44,972 nt of DNA from RGIG5612 sp045598285 (lineage in GTDB: Bacteria; Bacillota; Clostridia; Lachnospirales; Lachnospiraceae): positions 1-44,972 of the forward strand of contig JAZLLU010000005.1 of assembly GCA_045598285.1 (NCBI GenBank), in the 5' to 3' direction. The translations under genes and the position numbers were made by a program. Position 1 is the first letter of the stretch. Each line of letters begins with the position of its first letter. Positions 39,479-44,972 of the stretch are shown here, piece after piece. Below the pieces are notes generated by a model. The model was given only the letters and a program-made list of their open reading frames with translations, made no database searches and was not told the DNA's origin.

Positions 39479-40753
39479 TTAATTTTCTTCCTTTAGTTTA
39501 ATCTTTACGAGTTCTATTTTATTTACGTCCATGTCTACAACTGTAATAGTTGCATCATCTAATTCAACTATGTCACCCGGCTCAGGAATACGCTCTAACT
39601 TTTCAATTACAAACCCACCAATAGAATCCATTTCTTCAGATTCAAAGCAAAATGTATCCTCACCCAAGTCATCTTCTAATTTATCATTAAGGTCAGACAG
39701 CGAAACATGTCCCTGAACCAAATATATATTTTGCTCAGTATGAACAATCTCATCTTCTTCGGCTTCGTCAAACTCATCCCTAATTTCGCCTACGATTTCC
39801 TCAAGCAAATCTTCCATAGTTACAATGCCCGCAATATCGCCATACTCATCTAAAACACCCATCATAGAACGCCTTGTTTGCTTCATTTCAATAAAGAGTT
39901 CCGACAAGTGCTTTCCTTCATAAGTAAAGTCAATATCTCTCATTACCTCTTTAATGCTAAATTCATCCTTCTTTTCAGTATCATATAAAACAAGGTCTTT
40001 AACGTTAACCATGCCGACAAAGTTCTTGCCCTCTTCGTCATATACCGGAAGCCTTGTAAAGAAGTCTTCCTTAAAGACACTCATAACTTCATCATAAGTT
40101 GAATTAATATTAATAGTTGCTACGTTAATACGCGGCACCATAACTTCTTTAACCGTTGTGTCAGTAAAATCAAAAACGTTGTTGATTATTTCTTTTTCTT
40201 CAGAAGTTGTTACACCTTCTTCATGGCTTACTTCAACAATAGACCTAATTTCATTTTCAGTATATGACTCAACCTTTTCGCCCTTCTTAACGCCGAAAAG
40301 TCTAATTACGCCTCTGGCTAAAAAGTTAATAGCTGCTGCAATAGGCGTAAAGACAACCATAAGTGCATTTATTATTGGGCAAAAGGCAAGTGCTAACTTC
40401 TCTGCTCTATGCGTCGCTAAAGTCTTAGGTGAGATTTCTCCAAAGATAAGAATCAAAAGAGTTAAAATGCCCGTACCAACACTAATAAAAACGCTGCCAA
40501 AAAGTTTTTCAACAACAACTGTTGTAAGCGCTGAAGCCGCAAGATTAACAATGTTGTTACATATTAAAATTACGCTAAGCATCTTAGTTTTCTTAGAAAG
40601 AACTTTTTCTAAAAGAGAAGCATTTTTAACTTCTTCATCTACCAACGTTTTAAGTCTGTGCTGACTAATAGTTGTGAGCGCTGTCTCTGATGATGAAAAG
40701 AAAGCCGACAATATAATTAAAATTACAATAATAATTATTTGAACTGTTATCAT
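39479..40753 (-). CDS. CNNM/HlyC-CorC family membrane protein with CBS pair
   Basis: 424 aa. An N-terminal DUF21 membrane domain (about 1-135, starting IIIVILIILSAFFSSSETAL, with GEISPKTLATHRAEKLA) is followed by a CBS pair (about 205-330, MVPRINVATI and MMGVLDEYGDIAGIVTMEDL) and a C-terminal CorC_HlyC domain. Relatives export magnesium or cobalt and are often annotated as hemolysin, which is misleading. The ATG overlaps the leuS stop (TAATG). It is co-transcribed with leuS and ychF. Confidence 0.93.
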   Translation of the reverse strand: MITVQIIIIVILIILSAFFSSSETALTTISQHRLKTLVDEEVKNASLLEKVLSKKTKMLSVILICNNIVNLAASALTTVVVEKLFGSVFISVGTGILTLLILIFGEISPKTLATHRAEKLALAFCPIINALMVVFTPIAAAINFLARGVIRLFGVKKGEKVESYTENEIRSIVEVSHEEGVTTSEEKEIINNVFDFTDTTVKEVMVPRINVATININSTYDEVMSVFKEDFFTRLPVYDEEGKNFVGMVNVKDLVLYDTEKKDEFSIKEVMRDIDFTYEGKHLSELFIEMKQTRRSMMGVLDEYGDIAGIVTMEDLLEEIVGEIRDEFDEAEEDEIVHTEQNIYLVQGHVSLSDLNDKLEDDLGEDTFCFESEEMDSIGGFVIEKLERIPEPGDIVELDDATITVVDMDVNKIELVKIKLKEEN

Positions 40754-43170
40754 TATTTAGCCACTATATTAATAATTTTTCCTGGTACGTAAATTTCTTT
40801 TACAATTTCACCTGAAAGTTTATCGCCCAAAGCCTCTTTAGCTTTTGTTAAAGCCTCTTCTTTAGGTGCATTAACCGCAATCGTTACAGTTGCTTTAACT
40901 TTACCATTAAGCTGGACACCAATTTCAACTTCATTATCTTTACAAAGTTCTTCATCGAAAGTAGGCCATCCAACATTTACGTCAAATACACTTTCTTTGT
41001 GTCCATAAGCGCTCCAAAGTTCTTCCGCAACATGAGGAGCAAAAGGAGCTAAAAGCCTAATATAATTTTCAATAGTTTCTTTATCTACTCCACCTTCTTT
41101 CTTAACGATATCAGCGAGCTTATTGTTGTACTCCATAAATCCACTGACAACCGTATTAAGGCTGAAGTTTTCTAATCTCTTTGTAATATCACGCACAAGC
41201 TTATTGCGAAGCTTTATCATCTGCTCTGTTGGAGCTACATTAGCTTCAAGGCTGTTCATAGCAAGCGCATAGAACTTGCTTAAGAATCTATAAACACCAT
41301 CAATTCCTCTCTCGTCCCATTCGCTATCTAATTCAGGAGGACCAACAAAGAGTTCATAAAGTCTAAGTGAGTCGCAACCATAATCTCTAACCAAATCATC
41401 TGGCGATACAACATTGCCCTTAGACTTACTCATCTTAATTCCATTCTTGCCAGTAATCATGCCTTGGTTAAAGAGTTTTGTAAAAGGCTCATCAAAATCA
41501 AGCACACCAATATCTTTTAAGAACTTCGTATAAAAACGTGAGTAAAGTAAGTGAAGAACTGCATGCTCAACACCACCAATATACATATCAACAGGCAAAT
41601 ACTTATCTGCCTTTTCTCTATCAACTAATTTTTCTTTGTTATGCGGATCAACATATCTTAAGAAATACCAAGAAGAACCAGCCCATTGCGGCATAGTATT
41701 AGTTTCTCTCTTAGCCATCTTACCACACTTAGGACAAGTTGTATTAACCCAACTATCAATAGCTGCAAGTGGGCTCTCGCCTGTACCAGTAGGCTCATAC
41801 TTTTCTACATCAGGAAGTAAAAGAGGAAGCTCTTCTTCCGGAACTGGAACGCAACCACAATCAGGGCAATGAACAATAGGAATCGGCTCGCCCCAATATC
41901 TTTGACGGCTAAATACCCAGTCACGAAGTTTATAATTAACTTTCTTCTTACCTAAACCTTTATTTTCAATTTCCTCAGGAGCATTTTTCTTAAGTTCAGC
42001 AGAATCTCTTCCATTCCACTCTTCAGAATTAATAACTACGCCTGTACCAATATAAGGTTTTTCTGAAACATCTAAGTCGCCTCCATCTGGAGAAATAACT
42101 GGAACAATTGGAAGTTCAAATTTCTTTGCAAATTCGTAATCCCTCTCGTCATGTGCCGGCACGCACATAATAGCGCCTGTACCATAGTCAGCTAAAACAT
42201 AATCAGCTAGCCAAATAGGGACCTTCTTACCATTAAGCGGATTTATTGCATAACTTCCAGTAAATACACCAGTCTTTTCTTTATCTTGAAGTCTATCAAC
42301 AGATGACTTCATAGATGTCTTATAAATATAAGCATCAACAGCATCTTTATTTTCAGGTGTTGCTAACGCCGCTGCATCTTTGTACTCAGGAGCAAGAACC
42401 ATAAAAGTTGCACCATAAAGAGTGTCTGGGCGAGTTGTGTAAACTGTGATAACCTTATCGCTTCCATCAACCTTGAAATCAATTTCAGCGCCATAAGATT
42501 TACCAATCCACTCAGTTTGCATCTTAACTACCTTCTCAGGCCAATCAAGTTTTTGCAAATCATCTAAAAGTCTATCAGCATAAGCAGTAATCTTAAGCAT
42601 CCACTGCTTTAAGTTTTTCTTTGTAACTTCAGCGCCGCATCTTTCGCACTTGCCATCAACAACTTCTTCATTAGCTAGACCCGTCTTACAACTTGGGCAC
42701 CAATTTATAGGCATTTCTTTTTCGTAGGCAAGGCCAGCCTTAAACATCTGAACAAAAATCCATTGAGTCCATTTATAAAAGTCCGGATCAGTTGTATTAA
42801 CTTCTCTATCCCAATCATAAATAGCAGCAATCTGATTAATCTGTTTCTTTATATTCGAAATATTATCTGCTGTAGTTTTCGCTGGATGAATGCCCATCTT
42901 AATAGCATAATTTTCAGCAGGAAGGCCAAAAGCATCCCATCCCATAGGATGAATAATAAACTTACCTTGCATAAGTTTATATCTGCTCCAAACATCACTT
43001 ATAACATATCCTCTCCAATGGCCTACATGCAGCCCCGAGCCTGAAGGATATGGAAACATATCTAGACAATAATATTTTTCTTTCTTTCCATCATCGACGT
43101 TTACTGGGTGCTCTTCCCAAATATCATGCCACTTTTTTTCAATCTCTTTATGATTGTAAATACTACTCAT
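40753..43170 (-). CDS. leuS: Leucyl-tRNA synthetase
   Basis: Class Ia synthetase, 805 aa. HIGH motif in PYPSGSGLHVGHWRGY, zinc-type cysteines in CPSCKTG and CERCG and a second pair in CPDCGC and CPKCG, the editing domain with TTRPDTLYGATFMVLA and VPAHDERDYEFA, and KMSKS in GIKMSKSKGNVVSPDD. The start ATG has an AAAGG site. It heads the leuS-CNNM-ychF-lgt-ABC operon. The 129-base gap to queA is too short for a T-box leader and shows none. Confidence 0.99.
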   Translation of the reverse strand: MSSIYNHKEIEKKWHDIWEEHPVNVDDGKKEKYYCLDMFPYPSGSGLHVGHWRGYVISDVWSRYKLMQGKFIIHPMGWDAFGLPAENYAIKMGIHPAKTTADNISNIKKQINQIAAIYDWDREVNTTDPDFYKWTQWIFVQMFKAGLAYEKEMPINWCPSCKTGLANEEVVDGKCERCGAEVTKKNLKQWMLKITAYADRLLDDLQKLDWPEKVVKMQTEWIGKSYGAEIDFKVDGSDKVITVYTTRPDTLYGATFMVLAPEYKDAAALATPENKDAVDAYIYKTSMKSSVDRLQDKEKTGVFTGSYAINPLNGKKVPIWLADYVLADYGTGAIMCVPAHDERDYEFAKKFELPIVPVISPDGGDLDVSEKPYIGTGVVINSEEWNGRDSAELKKNAPEEIENKGLGKKKVNYKLRDWVFSRQRYWGEPIPIVHCPDCGCVPVPEEELPLLLPDVEKYEPTGTGESPLAAIDSWVNTTCPKCGKMAKRETNTMPQWAGSSWYFLRYVDPHNKEKLVDREKADKYLPVDMYIGGVEHAVLHLLYSRFYTKFLKDIGVLDFDEPFTKLFNQGMITGKNGIKMSKSKGNVVSPDDLVRDYGCDSLRLYELFVGPPELDSEWDERGIDGVYRFLSKFYALAMNSLEANVAPTEQMIKLRNKLVRDITKRLENFSLNTVVSGFMEYNNKLADIVKKEGGVDKETIENYIRLLAPFAPHVAEELWSAYGHKESVFDVNVGWPTFDEELCKDNEVEIGVQLNGKVKATVTIAVNAPKEEALTKAKEALGDKLSGEIVKEIYVPGKIINIVAK

Positions 43171-43299
43171 TATTTATGCCTTTCTTTATTAAAACGCCCT
43201 TTATTAAGCGCATATTTCGACAAGATATTTTACCACACCTACGCCTTATCTTCAATAAAAGTGGCATTTTTATCGCTATAGTGATAGAATACGCTAGTT

Positions 43300-44346
43300 A
43301 TGAATTTACATGATTTTTATTATGAATTACCAGAAGAATTAATAGCGCAAGATCCTCTAATAGATAGGAGCGCTTCACGCCTTATGGTCATAAATAGAAC
43401 CAAAGGCTTTGAAAAGCACGATACTTTTAAGAATATAATCGATTATCTTGAGCCAACCGACTGCCTTGTAATAAACGACACAAAAGTAATCCCTGCGCGT
43501 CTTTTTGGAACAAGGCAAGACACCGGTGCTATTATCGAAGTGCTTCTACTTAAGCGCCTTAGCGATACCGACTGGGAATGCCTAGTTAAACCTGGCAAAA
43601 AGGCTCGTGAAGGATGCAAATTAATCTTCGGAAACATCATAACAGATAAAAACTTGCTTCATGGCGAAATAATAAAGGTCCAAGAAGATGGAAATCGAAT
43701 AATTAGATTTACTTACGAAGGAATCTTCGAAGAAATATTAGATCAGTTAGGCCAAATGCCACTTCCACCTTATATCAAACATAAACTTGAAGATAAAAAT
43801 CGGTACCAAACAGTTTATGCAAAACATGACGGCTCTGCAGCAGCTCCTACAGCAGGACTTCATTTTACAACTGAACTCTTAGATGCTATTAAAGCTAAAG
43901 GAGTAAAAATTGCTCATGTAACGCTACATGTTGGTCTTGGAACTTTCCGTCCAGTAAAAGAAGAAAACATTCTTGATCATCACATGCACTCCGAGCTTTG
44001 TATGATTGATGAAGAAAATGCCAGTATAATAAATGAAACAAAGAAAAATGGTGGCCGCATAATATGTGTTGGCACTACGTCAACTAGAACACTTGAATCC
44101 ATTGCAGATAAAAAAGGCTTTGTAAAAGCCACATCAATGTGGACCGATATATTTATTTATCCTGGATATAAATTTAAGATAACAGATTGTTTGATTACAA
44201 ACTTTCATCTACCAGAGTCTACTCTTTTGATGTTAGTCTCTGCTTTCTCAAGCCGTGAGATAATGCTCGACGCATATAAAAAAGCGGTCGATGAACGATA
44301 CCGCTTCTTCTCCTTTGGTGATGCCATGTTTATCTATAAAAATTAG
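43300..44346 (+). CDS. queA: tRNA preQ1(34) S-adenosylmethionine ribosyltransferase-isomerase
   Basis: QueA transfers and isomerises ribose from SAM onto preQ1 in tRNA, forming epoxyqueuosine. 348 aa. LHDFYYELPEELIAQDP at the N-terminus, LVINDTKVIPARLFG, KHDGSAAAPTAGLHFT, HVTLHVGLGTFRPVK, and TNFHLPESTLLMLVSAF are all family blocks. No ribosome-binding site is visible. A TAGAAT box ends ten bases before the ATG, so a very short leader is possible. It is divergent from leuS, and its stop overlaps that of the convergent LysR-type gene. Confidence 0.98.
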   Translation: MNLHDFYYELPEELIAQDPLIDRSASRLMVINRTKGFEKHDTFKNIIDYLEPTDCLVINDTKVIPARLFGTRQDTGAIIEVLLLKRLSDTDWECLVKPGKKAREGCKLIFGNIITDKNLLHGEIIKVQEDGNRIIRFTYEGIFEEILDQLGQMPLPPYIKHKLEDKNRYQTVYAKHDGSAAAPTAGLHFTTELLDAIKAKGVKIAHVTLHVGLGTFRPVKEENILDHHMHSELCMIDEENASIINETKKNGGRIICVGTTSTRTLESIADKKGFVKATSMWTDIFIYPGYKFKITDCLITNFHLPESTLLMLVSAFSSREIMLDAYKKAVDERYRFFSFGDAMFIYKN

Positions 44347-44630
44347 TTTGCACTATTTTGTTCATCTTTACCACTTTTATTTTTTATATTATTCAATACC
44401 ATTTGAAAAGATTTTCGACTCTTAATAAAATATGTGGCAATTTCTCGTCCTTCATCAGTAAGATGAACTTCTCTTCTATTTCTATTAAATAGTACAACTC
44501 CCCATTCATCTTCTAAGATTTTTATTTGTCTACTAACTGTAGACTGTGTCGTGTAAAAAAGTTCTGCTGTCCTAGAAAAGTTCAAGTTCTCGGCAACTGC
44601 TAGAAATATGCTTATTTGCATACTAGTCAT
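44343..44630 (-). CDS. LysR-type DNA-binding domain alone
   Basis: 95 aa from the ATG at 44630 (GGGAGGAG site just upstream). The LysR N-terminal winged helix is complete: QISIFLAVAENLNFSRTAEL, TTQSTVSRQIKILEDEWGVV, LFNRNRREVHLTDEGREIAT. The usual co-inducer-binding domain (about 200 residues) is absent: the frame stops about 30 residues after the helix. It could be a genuine short regulator or a truncated one. The stop codon overlaps the queA stop on the other strand, so the two genes are convergent without a terminator between them. Confidence 0.88.
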   Translation of the reverse strand: MTSMQISIFLAVAENLNFSRTAELFYTTQSTVSRQIKILEDEWGVVLFNRNRREVHLTDEGREIATYFIKSRKSFQMVLNNIKNKSGKDEQNSAN

Positions 44631-44662
44631 TTTCGCTCCTCCCTTTTTTACATAAATAAATA

Positions 44663-44696
44663 ATGGACGAAATTGTTGCAAAGCAACTTCGTCCAT
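44663..44696. other. Hairpin upstream of the LysR-type gene
   Basis: ATGGACGAA (44663-44671) pairs with TTCGTCCAT (44688-44696). An inner stem GTTGC/GCAAC leaves only three loop bases. On the minus strand it is followed by a T/A-rich stretch. It may be an attenuator in the LysR-type leader or a terminator for something upstream. Confidence 0.6.
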
Positions 44697-44701
44697 CTCA
44701 T

Positions 44702-44722
44702 TATATATATATATATATATAT
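44702..44722. repeat. TA dinucleotide run
   Basis: TA repeated about ten times between the hairpin and the upstream region of the LysR-type gene. Slippage here could change promoter spacing, but no promoter boxes are clearly placed around it. Confidence 0.85.
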
Positions 44723-44855
44723 GCAACCTATTCTGTAAAAAACATCACTCAAAAGTGGAACTTTTTACTCTATATATTTAATAACTTTTCTATTACGCTT
44801 ATACAAAAATCATTTCGTCAAACAATAATAGATAGTACTCTTTAGATTTCGCTCA

Positions 44856-44972
44856 CGAAGCTGGCAGCGCTTGGGCTAAGTAGGGCCCTGCGCTGCCAAC
44901 TTCGCTATTTACGGCGGCTAACTTATGTCCACCAAAACACTTATGTCCGCCCGCCGCCTTGGTTTAATGTGT
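44856..44972. repeat. GC-rich inverted and direct repeats at the window edge
   Basis: GGCAGCGC (44863-44870) pairs with GCGCTGCC (44890-44897), extended by GAAG/CTTC and an inner GGGC/GCCC. A second stem (44913-44917 with 44951-44955) encloses two copies of ACTTATGTCC (44921-44930 and 44939-44948, 18-bp period). This looks like the end of a mobile element or a structured intergenic element. No gene is visible in 44727-44972. Confidence 0.5.

Noticed and set aside
43171..43299. T-box leader of leuS
   Set aside because: The divergent gap is only 129 bases, with no T-box sequence or antiterminator structure.

Overview
The window is AT-rich chromosomal DNA of a low-GC Gram-positive anaerobe, most likely a member of the Clostridia and probably Lachnospiraceae-like. 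The clues are a dgt-dnaG-rpoD block, a CIRCE-controlled groES-groEL operon, an mraZ-rsmH-ftsL-ftsI division cluster, a type A-looking RNase P RNA, and a NifU-like/GGGtGRT gene pair. This placement rests on gene content, not a database search. Nearly all genes lie on the minus strand. The exceptions are the transposase end, one HTH gene, one LytR-CpsA-Psr gene and queA.

Layout. 1-520: end of an IS110-type transposase. 684-2121: moaA-moaC. 2226-5811: accessory-looking region with a RepL-like winged helix fused to a degenerate isocitrate-dehydrogenase domain, a 1.27 kb AT-rich spacer, and a divergent HTH/coiled-coil gene that ends against rnpB. 5810-12707: rnpB, then (minus-strand order upp, membrane protein, dgt, dnaG, rpoD, trmK) a macromolecular-synthesis operon. 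The rpoD 5' end carries 21 Ala/Pro/Lys hexapeptide repeats in another frame. 12900-15545: orphan RHH regulator divergent from a large LCP protein. 15623-20829: guaB, GAF/fRMsr, dut, NifU-like scaffold, GGGtGRT, MtaA-type UroD. 20931-24878: membrane protein and groES-groEL with CIRCE. 24900-35237: ogg and the dcw cluster from mraZ to ftsZ, with four MraZ boxes upstream. 35263-35447: GC-rich structured element bounded by outward terminators. 35444-43170: leuS, CBS-domain membrane protein, ychF, lgt, ABC exporter. 43300-44972: queA, a LysR-type DNA-binding domain alone, and GC-rich inverted repeats at the window edge.

How it fits together. Most of the window is housekeeping: cell-wall synthesis and division, replication and transcription initiation, tRNA maturation (rnpB, trmK, queA, leuS), nucleotide salvage and cleaning (upp, dgt, dut, guaB, ogg), protein folding, and lipoprotein maturation.

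The most unusual items are: (1) the winged-helix/IDH pseudoenzyme fusion with its own near-consensus promoter, its terminator, and a 3' tract complementary to its ribosome-binding site; (2) the lysine-rich hexapeptide repeat N-terminus apparently belonging to the housekeeping sigma factor but separated from it by a one-base frameshift; (3) a compact GC-rich candidate RNA upstream of mraZ; (4) the uncharacterised NifU-like/GGGtGRT/MtaA module; (5) an orphan RHH gene with two 12-bp direct repeats at 21-bp spacing.
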